Assembly (NCBI GenBank): GCA_047967505.1
Contig: CM106538.1
Direction: 5' to 3' (one strand)
Length of the DNA: 64,000 nucleotides
DNA from: Dipteris shenzhenensis
Taxonomy: Eukaryota > Polypodiophyta > Polypodiopsida > Gleicheniales
Shown one piece after another: positions 22,871-34,600 of the stretch. Each line of letters begins with the position of its first letter. Positions within the stretch are counted from its first letter, which is position 1. The position numbers were made by a program, and so were the translations under genes. The notes under the pieces were generated by a model that saw only the letters and a list, made by a program, of their open reading frames with translations, searched no databases and had not been told where the DNA came from.

Positions 22871-25760
22871 CTTGGGATCATCTATATCTTGAGCTTCTTT
22901 TTCCCACTCCTTACTATAATCATTGAGGAGCCCCAGTCCTATTTTACTCTAGTAGATTTGAACCATGGCCTACCCACCAAGAGCATGGTGTACCACACAT
23001 CTTCTTCCTCCATCTAAAGAACCATGAAATTGATACGGAACATCATTCCTTACATATGAATCACTTGATTGCATATGATACCTATTGTGGTGGCTGAATC
23101 CTTCTTTGATATGCCATGTCGATCTAAAATGGGTTAGGCTCTATATCAAAAGGTCCCCAATATTTTGAACATATATTGAGGTAGAATGTTCACTCTAGAG
23201 CCTTTGTCCTAGCAATATCCCCACCAAACTCTAGCTGTGGTACTGCACCTTCATTGCCAATACCATATAACCAACATCCTCAAGCTTTGCTCGGCATGCA
23301 ATTGTTGCATCCTCATATCAGAATTGCTTGGTGGTATAAACTATCGGCATCTAAACTAGTCATGGGCCACATCAGTTCTCCTATTAACATTTTCTTGACC
23401 TTTGGGACCATCTGTATTACATAACAACCACTCTACCAAAATTTTCACCTTCACCTTCTTCAAAGCTGTTAACAATCCTTCTGGAAAATTTTCCAATTCA
23501 GAGCCTTCAATATCAACATGAGTTGTGGGACTTACCTCCATATCCATGTGTGGTGCTACACTCACGCTAGGAGAATTTGGTGAGGCTTCATGTAAGTCGA
23601 GTTTAATAGGTCGCCATTCCTCCTTATGCTTTCCAGGATTCTCTTATCTTTTCAATCTACTTCAAAGATGTAATACAAACCTCTTCTTGGTCCTTTCATT
23701 TTAGATGCTTTTTCTTTTTGGGTGGTGCCTCCAATACAGCACCTTGAATGGGACCTTTAGATCATGTTACCACATATACGTTAATTTGATCATGCTCCTC
23801 TTCGTGCATAGGGCATGTTGAGTAGTTGCATTTCTGCAACTCATACAAATGAGCCATTGACCTAGTCCAACATACGGACGTATCCCCCCGTTCTTCAATC
23901 AGCACCACATTTGTTTATGTAATGGTTGTCCCTACTAAGGTGCTCTATGCTTAGTGGCCAATGCATGATTTCCATTCCAAATTCTATTTTATGTTTGCAC
24001 CACCTTAAGGGGCAATCCAGACCTTGACGATGTTCATTTTCCAAACAGTACTTACAATCTTTATCAACACCAGATTCTGCCCCATGCAGTTTGTGGATTC
24101 TAGTTACCTCTTTGATTCTAGTTATTTCTCTGATTCTATTTATTTTTTTGTTGAATCTTTGCCACATTTTATGCTGCCATTAGATCAATCACCACCTTAT
24201 TGGCTCCTGTTGCTAGCATTTGAGGTACTTGCTATGCTGGATTTATTTGGGCATTAGGATTATACCAACACACATTGGTTGGATGGTTTTTTGTGCAAAT
24301 TTTGCACCCTATCTAGGATACTGACTTAGTCACTCCCAAACTTTTCAATTCTCTTCTAGTAATTTCTCCATTTTGATGGTCTTCTTCATTTTCTTCTTCC
24401 CCTTCTTGGACTTCTTCGACTCTTTCTTGGCCAATTTGTGCTTCTTATGTTTTCTCATTTTCTTGGATTACTATCTTCATCCTCTTAATCATTGTCAGAT
24501 TCATCACTATTCAATTTTGTATCTTCATCTGTATTACTACCAGATTTATCTATATCCACTCTCTGACCCACTATTTGGATGATTTGCACCTTCCTTCTAC
24601 TCTTTTCATAGCATTTACCAAGTCATTGAAGCCATTTTGGCCATAGATTTCCAATCCACTCACTGCACTATGGATTTATTTCCATAGGCCCTTACAAAAG
24701 TATTATGCACGATCTCAGCTATGGGTCTTTTAGCCACATCTAACCTTGCATTGACATTATGCAACTTCTATGCATAATCCTCCACCATCAGTTTTTTTTG
24801 CACAACTCTTAAAACTTCCTACAAATGTCATTCAAAGTTTTTTTCTTTCAAAACATATGTAAGAATGCTCTCCTTAGTTCCTCATAATCAACAAATTAGG
24901 CGTGTCCATGTGGATAAAATGAGCTCATGGCTATGCTACTCAAGGTGCTCGCAAATTGCTATAGTTTTTCCACATCTCCAAACTAGTATCAAAACCACTC
25001 ACCTACTATCGCATTTCAAACTACACCACATGACTATTAAGATTGTCCTTCTTGCGACCCTTAAACTTAGTGAACTTACACTATAGATTGGGTAGTGGAA
25101 TTGGTGGCACTACTTAGCCTATTGGATTTGATGCTCCTTTTGGAGTCGATTGTTTTACTAGATTTAGTTGTTACTGGATTAGGTTGTATGTTTACATTTG
25201 ATTGGCTTACCAAATTCCATTGTATGACCAGATTTACTTGTACTAGTGGATTTTGTTGACTTATCGGATTTCTTTGATTTATCAAATTTAACTGTGTATT
25301 GGTTTTGGTTGACTTATCAGATTTCGTTAATTTTTTGGATTCAATGATACCGTTATATTTGGTTGTCCAAAATTGAATTATCAAAATGGGTTTTGTCTTC
25401 TGCTTGGTGTTCCTAAATCTTTAGGTGATAAGTTCATTTGAAATTGTTGTCAGCTTACCTTATGGCTTTGGTCATCCTGTTCTAGCACTTCTTAGAGCGT
25501 GATTATATTGGCTATCCCTTAAGGTATTGTTGGGGTCAAAAATATGGGACTGCTATGAGTGCTACTAGACTCTTGTTCCTCGTTGGATTCTTCTGTTGGT
25601 TCCTCGGCTATAGGCTCCAATCCCTCTGCTAACCGATGTACGATTTTCCTAATCATCAAGTATGTTGGCTGGATTCCTTTGTCCATACCCTTTGACTTGA
25701 AGTGGGTTGTCCGCACTTGATGGTTGGTTTGTCACTCTGCCAAGGCCACAATTCCAATTA
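22871..25760 (-). pseudogene. Ty3/gypsy gag and protease region, decayed
   Basis: Upstream of the RT. Near 23170-23200 the minus strand gives RVNILPQYMFKILGT, and near 22950-23000 MLLVGRPWFKS. These are the protease-end signatures of plant gypsy elements (GVNILP, LLLGRPWL). Further right are charged, low-complexity Gag-like frames: 23356-23565, 23895-24167 (with C-x2-C-type words, but no clean CCHC knuckle), 25076-25384 (Asn/Gln/Ser-rich) and 25519-25716 (Glu-rich). No Gag domain is clean enough to delimit. LTRs were not found. Confidence 0.6.
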
Positions 25761-26699
25761 GTGACATGAAGTTTGGATCACATTGGCAGTTCTCCCAAGT
25801 AGCCATATCAATGTCATCCTGAGGCACCATCGGGATGCTTTTGTCCCCCCCTGAGGGTTCATCTACATTTACTTCTCGCTCAATGGCTCGCAATTCTGCA
25901 TTCTTCTTTAGCTGACGTTGCCGTCACAATCTTGTATGTGAAGCAATAGGTCTTGACTAGTATGCAAATTCTGGCATGCAAACACTTGCTTCTTGCTTCC
26001 ATTCCACCTTAATATCACATACACATTTTGGATAGTTTAAATGCCAAACAATGTCAAATCTAATCCATGGATGCTAAAACATGTCAACTACGTAGTATCG
26101 ACCTTCACCAAACTCATCAATTTCCTACCTCCACAACAAAACTTTGATAGTTGGCCATCATTCCTACCCACATCTATATCATCATTGGCCACTTCAGTCT
26201 CAGAGTTGGGAGGGTAAATACACATCAAGATCACCACTGTTTTGGGTTCATCTAGAACCCTCAAAAGTATTCCAAATAGGAATATGTGATGCTCTCATTT
26301 CTCAAAAGAAGAAAGGACAGTTAAAGGCATTGTAAATATACTGTAGAGATATATCACATTAACAACATTGGCAATATAATATGTATTATAAACAGTACCA
26401 TCAAAATATAGAATAGATTATCGTTGAGCTACTGAATAGTGAATAACAAAATTGTAAACATATAAATGAAATCTCAGAGGCATTAATCATATATATTCAT
26501 CAATCTTCTGCACAACAACTACATCTCTCTCACATATATCTCTCACACATGGATTAGAGAAAATACACTTGATACAAGGTGTCCCTTTCCATATGAAACT
26601 TAAGTACATAACTATATCAAAAATAGAAAAAAAGCATATCCAAATGTATATAAAGGTATTATCCATATATCATCAATTTTTTGTGCTCTCATGCTAGGG
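25761..26699. other. Unassigned AT-rich region
   Basis: It is probably leader sequence of the gypsy element to its left, followed by simple AT-rich DNA with CATATATC-type words (26340-26680). Nothing else is seen. Confidence 0.4.
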
Positions 26700-28330
26700 G
26701 TCTCACAAGGGATGAGACTTTTGCTCTAACAAGAGGAGAAGTTGCTGGACTCGAAGTTTGCAAATGTCACATCACTTTATGTGGAGGGTTCTAGAGAGAG
26801 CCTGGAGGCAGTTTTTAGGGCTCTGGCTATGTATTGCATGGTTTTGGGTGCTAGGACTAATCGGGCCAAATCAATGGGATTCCTTACAACCATTGAAGAG
26901 GTTCAGAAGCTTCAAGATTGGGGGTGGCCCTTGGCTTTTGATGGATCCTATAGGGACAAATAGTATGCTATCTTGGATGCCAAGTGGTCATGGAGATCTC
27001 CTTGGAGCAGCAGATAGACCTGGTGTTGGAGAGTGCGTGGTGCAAGCTTCTCTACTAGAGCATGTCCAAACTCTCTTTAGCAAGTAGAGGCCTCGTAGTG
27101 AACCATGTACTCCTCACCCCAGACTAGTACATTACCTTTTGCTAGTGTTTTCATAGGGGCTGAATGGGGCAACTGATAAGGCCCTCCTTGGAAGACAGTT
27201 ATCTTGCCACTAGCCCAGGGAGGCCTGAGCATCATTGATTTGTAGATGCAAAGTAGAGCCCTCCTAGGGAAGTTGATAGTATGAGATCCCACTCTAGGCT
27301 CAGAGCCCTAGAAACTCTTGATGTTGTGCAGGTTATAGTGGCGTGGCAGACAGTGATCTTGCCACTAGCCTAGGGAGATCTTAACATCATTGATTTGTAG
27401 ATGCAAAGTAGAGCCCTCCTTGGTAGACAGTGATATTGCACTAGCCCAGGGAGGCCTGAGCATCATTGATTTGCGGATGCAAAGTAGAGCCCTCCTAGGC
27501 AAGTTGATAGTATGAGGTCCCACTCCAGGCTCGGAGCCCTAGAAACTCTTGATGTTGTGTGGGTTACTTAGAAATACCCCTTGTACTACAAGCGGTCCCG
27601 GATAGTCATCTTTCATATGGATTTTCTTTCTTGCACATCTCATAGGGAAGGGCTCCTCTCATATGGATTGTCTTTCCTGCATCTCTCATAGGGAAGGGCT
27701 CCTCCCAAATGAGAAGCCTCTTTAGAGTCTAAAAGTGCTTGTCGCTTAGTCTTATCATAGCCAACCCCACATGCAAGGAGGAGTTTCTTGATAGATAGCC
27801 ATTGTTATGGCACTTGGAGGCTTGGGATCTATAGGGGCGCATGCTTGGTCAGTGGATGCATATCAGTTGGGCATAGTGGGATAGTGGCCCTGCATGTTCC
27901 TTTGGGACTTGGAGGAAGCTTCCTATGGAGGAGGAGGATAAAGACAAGGCATTGTCAAATTGCAAAGGAGCTAGGGCTAGGGCAACAAAGATAGATGCAG
28001 TGATACCAGACTTCTGGTGGGAGGGACTAGGCACCACATGGACTCAGCACTATTGGTTTGGGTAGTTTTCACAGACATGAGCACCTCTCAAGGTATAGTT
28101 CCTCAAGCATACTCTTTTCCACTTCTTGCACAAGTTCTACAAGGTAGGGGAGGTAGGACTTTTGTTATCAACCGAGTTGGATAGTGATCAAAGGGAGGAG
28201 GATGCTATGGATGGGCTTACTTGGCAGAGGATTAGGGTTGTGGGATGGCTGGGCAAGAGCTAGACCATTGACCCAGATGCAATCTGAAGGGGCACAAAGG
28301 ATGCATGAGCGAGAATGAGCACACAATGTT
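26700..28330 (+). pseudogene. L1-type LINE, RT C-terminal part, plus strand
   Basis: SLYVEGSRESLEAVFRAL followed by GARTNRAKSMGF is the RT block just after the YADD palm (compare LYVEGTTTSLERVRGALAIY in the minus-strand copy at 52747-53001). Next come words for the LINE C-terminal zinc-binding region (IIDLQMQSRALLGKLIV near 27230) and, near 28210, MDGLTWQRIRVVGWLGKS, matching MDGIHWQMIRVVG in LINE copy A. Stops and shifts are frequent. The palm itself and everything upstream are missing. The LINE stops near 28330, and its 3' end reappears at 31140 beyond a copia insertion. Confidence 0.8.
27166..27565 (+). repeat. Internal triplication in the LINE remnant
   Basis: Phrases ATCATTGATTTG(T/C)(A/G)GATGCAAAG and AGAGCCCTCCT occur at about 27231, 27386 and 27460, and GACAGT(G/T)AT recurs before each. 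The long block from CCTAGG(C/G)AAGTTGATAG to GAAACTCTTGATGTTGTG is present twice (27267 and 27500). The array arose after the LINE degenerated, since stops are shared. Confidence 0.75.
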
Positions 28331-28389
28331 TGTGGGTGCTTCATCACCATTATCTTTCCTGATCATCTATTATATATGAATGGTACAGA

Positions 28390-29163
28390 ACATGTGTATG
28401 ACTACACACAGGGTACATGCCAGGCCATTTGCCTTTACCGCAACAGCCTCCCACTTAAAGGCTAATGCACCTTTAAGGGAGAACAACCAATGGACACACT
28501 ACCTAATGCCCATCAATAGTCTGCAATGTGCAAACCGCTTGGAGGATAAGCTTTTCATAAGAAGATCTATAGGGTTGTCATTTGTGCAAACCTTAACAAG
28601 CTAAATGCACTTGTCCTCAAGCACTTCCCTGATGAAGTGATACTCCAAATCAATGTGCTTTGTCTTTGCATGAAAAATAGGAATTTGTGCCAACTAGATG
28701 GCACTCTCACTATCACTATGCAAAACTAGAACCTCTCCTGCAATGCCCATGTCTCCCACTAGACGAGTAAGCCATATAGCTTCCTTGCATGCCTCAGTGG
28801 GGCTGCAACATACTCTGCCTCAGTGGTAGACAATACTGTGCATGCTTGCAAGTGAGAAATCCATGAAACTGCAGTGAATGTGAAAGCATATCCTATTGTA
28901 GACTTCCTGGAGTCTACATTCCCTACAAAATCTGCATCTACATAACCAAGAATAGAAGTATCCTTCCTCCCAAAGAAAATGCACATATACCTTGTACCAT
29001 TCAAGTATCTCAAGATACACTTCATTGCCTCCCAATGCTTCTTGCCAAGCTTTGCCACCATAAACCTGCTAACCACTCCCACTACAAAAGCAATGTCTGG
29101 ATGTGTAACTACCATAGCATACATCAAACTACCAACTATAGATGAATAAGGTATCTTTGCCAT
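28390..29163 (-). pseudogene. Copia RNase H, decayed
   Basis: Read leftward from 29163: YSSIVGSLMYAMVVTHPDIA, then GYVDADFVGNVDSRKSTIGY (the two aspartates of the active site), then STTEAEYVAAPLRHARKLY with the catalytic Glu. After one break the C-terminus follows: LHSDSESAIQLAQ, FHAKTKHIDLEYHFIREVL, DNPIDLLMKSL, reaching about 28480. The active-site residues are all there, but TAG and frame breaks separate the blocks. It is the 3' end of the pol to its right. Its LTR was not identified between 28330 and 28480. Confidence 0.85.
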
Positions 29164-30125
29164 TTTGGGCCTCTGCTCATTTGTCTTGGGGCTATCCTAT
29201 TGGTTGAGTTTCACATATGGAGGCAACGGGGTACTTATAGGCTTTCCCCTCTCCATATTGAAATGCTCAAGCACCTTGACAATATACACTTATGAGATAG
29301 ATAGACAATTTTATTGCGTCTATCCCTAACAATCCTCATGCCAAGAATATGGCTTGCGTCTCCCAAATCCTCTCCTTCATATTAAAGGTCTCATGCAACC
29401 ATTTCTTCAAAGCATCCCTTCCAAGGTAGAATTTCCAGCAATAAGCATATCATCCACATAAAGAATCAAAATTAGAAGGCTCCATCCATTGCCTTCTTAG
29501 TGTAGAGGCAATGATCCGTCTGGCTCCGTATATATCCATGTGATCGCATAAATGCATCAAACTTATAACACTTCTCCTTGGAGTCTACTTGAATCCATAA
29601 AGACTTCCAAAGCTTACATACCATCCATTCCTTGCCTTGCACAACAAACCCCTCTGGCTGTTGCATATAGATGTCCTCATGAAGATCTCCATGCAAGAAG
29701 GCTGTCTTGACATCCATCTGGACAAGCTCCATGTCCTCTTTGGCAACCAATCCAAGCATTGTAGGAAGGGTAGTCATTTTCACCATTGGAAAAAAGATTT
29801 CATTAAAGTCAATCCCCTTCTCTTGCTTAAAGCCCTTGGCTACCAATCTTGCCTTATACTTAGGCAATGCATCCACTGGAGACATCTTCAACTTATACAC
29901 CCACTTGCATGGCAATGCAAGCTTACCTTTGGGCAATAGAACCAACTCCCAAGTTGTTTTTTTCATCAAAAAATCCATTTTTGAATTCATAGCCATCTCC
30001 CACTTATGCATGTCATCCCTAGACATAGCATCTATGTAACACGAAGGCTCACTACAACTATCAACATGACATAATGAAAAGATGGAGTAAATCTCTCTAG
30101 AGGACGTGAGACTCTCGTAGACCAT
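29164..30125 (-). pseudogene. Copia reverse transcriptase, decayed
   Basis: The N-terminal RT block (W-V-Y-K-L-K then YKARLVAKGFKQEKGIDFNE) and block A (ELVQMDVKTAFLHGDLHEDI) lie in one open frame (29472-30125). Asp of block A is intact. LYVDDMLIAGNSTLEG lies near 29430-29465 in another frame, after a stop and shift. The wording is that of the Tnt1-like copia branch (QMDVKTAFLHG.L.E.IYM.QPEGF). The RT is dead because of the frame break between its two catalytic blocks. Confidence 0.87.
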
Positions 30126-30295
30126 CTCAACACTTACTCAACAAGAGCACTTGGGTGTCCCAACTGATTATCCTACATAATCGGAGGTTGCACACCTTGC
30201 TGTGGCTATCCCAACTCACGATCTATCGGTTATTCCTAAACTATAGCCTATGGAACATGTCCTACATGCGGCACATATGGTGGTTGTCCATCCTC

Positions 30296-31110
30296 TTAAA
30301 ATACCACTTTGCGTATCTCAATAGTCTTCACTGGTTGTTTGTGCATCTTGTCCTCATTAAAGACAACATCATGGTTGCATAATTCTTCCTTGCTTCTAGA
30401 TCCCATTTCTTCTAAATCGCCATACCCAAGAAATATGCATTTCCTTGATTTCGGATCAAGCTTGATACGTTTCTTCTTAGGTATATGCACATAGTTTTCA
30501 CATCCAAACACACATAGATGCTCATAAGAAGGTGGCTTTCTCGACCATTCTTTGTCACGGAACTTTCTGTCCAATGGCTTCCTAGGGGATCTCTTGATCA
30601 AGTGAACCTGTGCCTTAACAGCTTCAGCCCAAAATCCACATGGAACACCTACATTAGAAAGCATGCATTGATTCATTTCTTGTATGGTTCGGTTCATCTT
30701 CTCACACAACACCATTTTTGGTAGGATTTATAGATTAGTTAACTCCCGCTTGATACCACGCATCTCACAAAACTTTTGAAAGGCATGAGGTGTATTCACC
30801 ACCATTATCAGTACATAAGCGTTTAAGCTTCTTGCTATATTGATTTTTAGCATTTGCCAAGAAATTTGAAATGCATCAAAGGTATCATCCTTTTTCTAAA
30901 TAGGATAGACCCATACTTTCCATGTAGCATCATCAATAAAGGTAACAAAATACGATCCTCCTTCCAATGACATGGTAGGCATAGGTCCACACACATCATT
31001 GTGAACAAGTTCCAATGGTTTCGTCTTTCTCTTTCCACTAGATCTTTTATGTGATGGCCTAGTCTGCTTGCCATACATGCAATGCTCACACATAATAAAA
31101 CCTAAGAAGT
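30296..31110 (-). pseudogene. Copia integrase, decayed
   Basis: The zinc finger end CEHCMYGKQTRPSH lies at about 31050-31090, and the core first Asp in HNDVCGPM near 31000. The second block CTDNGGEYTS is visible near 30800 in a shifted frame, with Asp kept. The third block CEKMNRTIQEM at 30690-30715 keeps the Glu. Post-integrase FGCENYVHIPKKKR and KCIFLGYGD follow. All three catalytic residues survive, but they are spread over at least two frames. The 5' part (gag, protease, pre-integrase) is missing beyond 31110. Confidence 0.85.
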
Positions 31111-31139
31111 TAAATGTAGGGACATACTACAAACTAGAA

Positions 31140-31670
31140 AGGATCTTCATTCCAACAGTGACTAGGATCAGGGCTCACGAGACAGTTCCTCCCAGAGAAG
31201 TGTGCCATGTGCCTCTGGTAGAGGATAGTGTTAGCATCACTGCTTGGCATATCTGGGTCACTCACTACAATCGGGTGATGGGAGGCCAACATATTGCTTC
31301 GGCGGCCACCCTAGTTGCCATTTGGTGCGACATCATGTATACTATGCATGCTATATAGGATCGTGTGACTCTAGGATCTAGAGCAACCATAGAAAGGTGT
31401 GCATGATTTTGTGAGGCATGTCCTGTAGGCTCCTTCTATGTTCTTGAGAGAGGCATCCATTTGTTGTATAGCTCGCCATTGTGGTTGTTAGCAGCTGTTC
31501 TAGAGACTCTCTGAGCTGCTAGGAGCTCAAGAAATAGGATAGCCCCTTTAGGTAGCTTTTGTCCCCCCCCCCTTGATCAACACCTTTAGTTTTGCTGATT
31601 TGTACCGTGGTTTCTTTCTAGCATTAGTAGAAGCTCCTTTTTTCTATTTAAGAACAAAAAGAAAAAGGTT
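31140..31670 (+). pseudogene. 3' end of an L1-type LINE, plus strand
   Basis: HETVPPREVCHVP, then EDSVSITAWHIWVTHYN and SAATLVAIWCDI, align with HEAVPPASPNPNPEDSVWEA, NVTAWNIWVA and SATLVTIPQG at the C-terminus of LINE copy A. The 3' UTR end is also shared: GCATTAGTAGAAGCTCC before an A-rich tail, against GCATTAATAGAAGGTTCC in copy A. It probably belongs to the same insertion as 26700-28330, split by the minus-strand copia at 28390-31110. About 0.5 kb of LINE sequence is missing between the two parts. Confidence 0.75.
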
Positions 31671-34600
31671 AGTGCCTCTATGTTTCTCAAATCAATTTCT
31701 GACAGTCCTCAAAATTTAAGTGTGGCAGCTCCTATACTAGTAGATACTAGTTTGCCATCTAGGAGTGATTGCTCTTGATATTAATGAAGTCAATGATGAA
31801 GTTGATTCAAATGGTATAGCTAAAGAAGTAGTGAAGAATGGAGAACTACAATAGCCGAATGGTCAGCCACAAGGGAAAGATAACACAACATAGCCCCAAT
31901 ACTATCGCCCAAGGTCCTCTTTTCTCTAAAGCGAGGCTCTAAGTGGAAAATTAGAAAATGTTAGAGTGATGCAAATGAAGCATTGAGTACACTCAATTAT
32001 ATACAAGAAAATTGGGCTCCAAAAAAGGTGGTACCACTCAATGATGCCAAGTTTACCTATGAGAAAAGAAGCTTCAAGCTAAAATCATCTCTTAGATGCA
32101 CAGTGTCTTGCCCTCAACCTTGACATTTATTTTGCTCAAGCAAAGAACACCATTACTGAGGAAAGAACACTAACATTGAGCTAGAATTGCATGCAGTCCA
32201 AGGAGTAAAGAAAGAATTTGAGGTCCTATAAGCCATACAAAAAGGATATGCATACCATTTTCTTTACTTGATAGCATGGTCCGACAAGAAGTACAAAGCT
32301 ATGAGTCATACCAAAGAAAAATAGATCAAGCAGCATAGCTTTATCTTAGCAAACATGATTGAGAAGATAGATGCATCCGTGTCCCAAGTAGCTCAATTTG
32401 AAAGCAAAAGTCTAAGTTTTTGACCAAATCTCTTAGTTGGATGTTCTTTATCCTCCAAGACTTATGATGATCATCCTAGAAAACTTCCACGGCAAAAAGA
32501 CCTTGATGAGCCCAAATTAGAGGGTGGACAAGAATGGCACATGAGAAAAACAATATTGTGTGAAATTATCATCTTAATAATTTACATTGTCAACTTTTAA
32601 ACTAAAATCTTATTTGCATCCATAGGAAAAATATATTTAATATTATGGATTCATAAACAAATAGTATTGTAAGCTTGTTATTCAAAATTTGCGATTTGTA
32701 AGGATAACCTAAGAATTGTCCTATGTGGACCTAGGATTTATTTATTTTTGTATTGAGAATGAGTCACTTCAGGTCTCATAGTCTAAAAAAAAGTTAATCG
32801 TGTGTATTTTATCGAGACCTTTATATCCCATGGATCTAGTTAAAATATATGTTGGTAAAGACAATAGACCAAATTTGTCAGTTTTCAGCCTTTCCTTTAC
32901 ATATAATAATGACCAATATTCTTTCTTTTCCAAAAAAAAACTATTTCAAAATAATTAAAGAAGGTAGTGCCTCCCAATTTATTACCCTTTTAGTGTACAA
33001 TACTAATTATAAAGAGAAATATATAAACCTTTTTGGAAACCTCATGATTTTTCTTACATTTCGAGGGAATTTTTCAAAGGACACAAAGTCAAACACACGT
33101 AACTCCCCATTTCAAATGTAACATAGCTTTCTTATTCTCTACTTAGTTCTCCTTAGTATCCTTTCCTTTTTGTTTTCTCTACTTAGTTCTCCTTAGTATC
33201 CTATCCTTCTTGTTTTTGGATCTCATCTTGCAACTATTAAGAATATTTGGAGAAAATTCACCTACTAGGCCTACTAGATGGAGGGTGACACTAGATGGAG
33301 AGCGACATGTGTTCATGGCATTACTTGGATAGATTGTAAAAGTGGCAAAAGTAGGTAAAAGTTGGGTCAAAAGATCACACATTCTCAAATATCTTTATGC
33401 AGTCTTTATTCTATATGTCGCCCTTCTTCTTAGTTGTGAGATTGTGCCATTGTGTTCTTAACATGGAAAGAGCATGGATTTTTTTTGTCAATAATGCCTT
33501 TTCATGCTTTGAATTTTGTTGCTTATAGAAATGATAGTCTAATTCATAGCCTACACATCACTATTGCATTTAAATGATGTGAACCACAATAATAGGGAAT
33601 ACTTTGGCTTTATCCACATTGGGAAAAGCAACTTGGAATATAATTTAAACATTGTCCAAAAAGTGATTAATGAAAATACCAAGAAGAGCCATAATGGGGA
33701 TCATTTTTATTCCTTACTAAACTTGATCATTTACTATTTCTTATGTTAAGAGGATAAAAATGGGATACAAATGATATTAACAGTATGATACTAATTATAT
33801 TCTTGGGCTTATAATGTTGAGAGAACTTAATGATGATAAATGTCATCTATTCATAGAAAATAATTCTTAGGTTTTTCAACAATATCCTTGACCTTTATAA
33901 TGTTGAGAGGACTTAATAGTACTCACAAAATGGTACTAGATGTCATCTTAGCAAACGATCCATAGAAAAGAGTTTATAAACATCTTGCTAGTGATCCCTT
34001 TGTGATCCTTCAAAGCAATAAGGGAAGTTGCATTCAACTTGTATTTTTTTGTTTTATTGTTTTTCTCATACACGTAGATAAAACACACACAAGTACCCAC
34101 ATACCACATTACACATAGATAACCAACACACATGTACCCATAATACATGAGTATATTCTCCTATGAGCTAAGCTAACCAGTCTATGGCACAAACATGTTA
34201 TGTCAAATTTGTGTCCTCAAAAGTTTACAAGGTTTCTTATTAGAACTACCGATATAATTTTGATGGGTGATTCTCATACCTAGTGTCATTTGCATGTTAT
34301 TATTGAAAGTCATTGCCCATAATATAATCATCAAACCTTGGGGTTAAGGGAAATAATAATTCATATTTATGAGAATAACAAGGGTTATAAATAGTAAGAA
34401 TCAAAGAGAGCCTAACACATAACTTTGCACTTGCATGCGAAATTCACATACACCAAAATCATAATAATTGCATCTTCCATTGAAAGACAATTTCCCACCC
34501 TCTATTCACATCTCTTCTATATCTCAAAATGTGTGATATTTTCACCTTATGGTTTTGAATTTTAATCAATATATAGTATCTCCTCCTATTAACAAAATAC

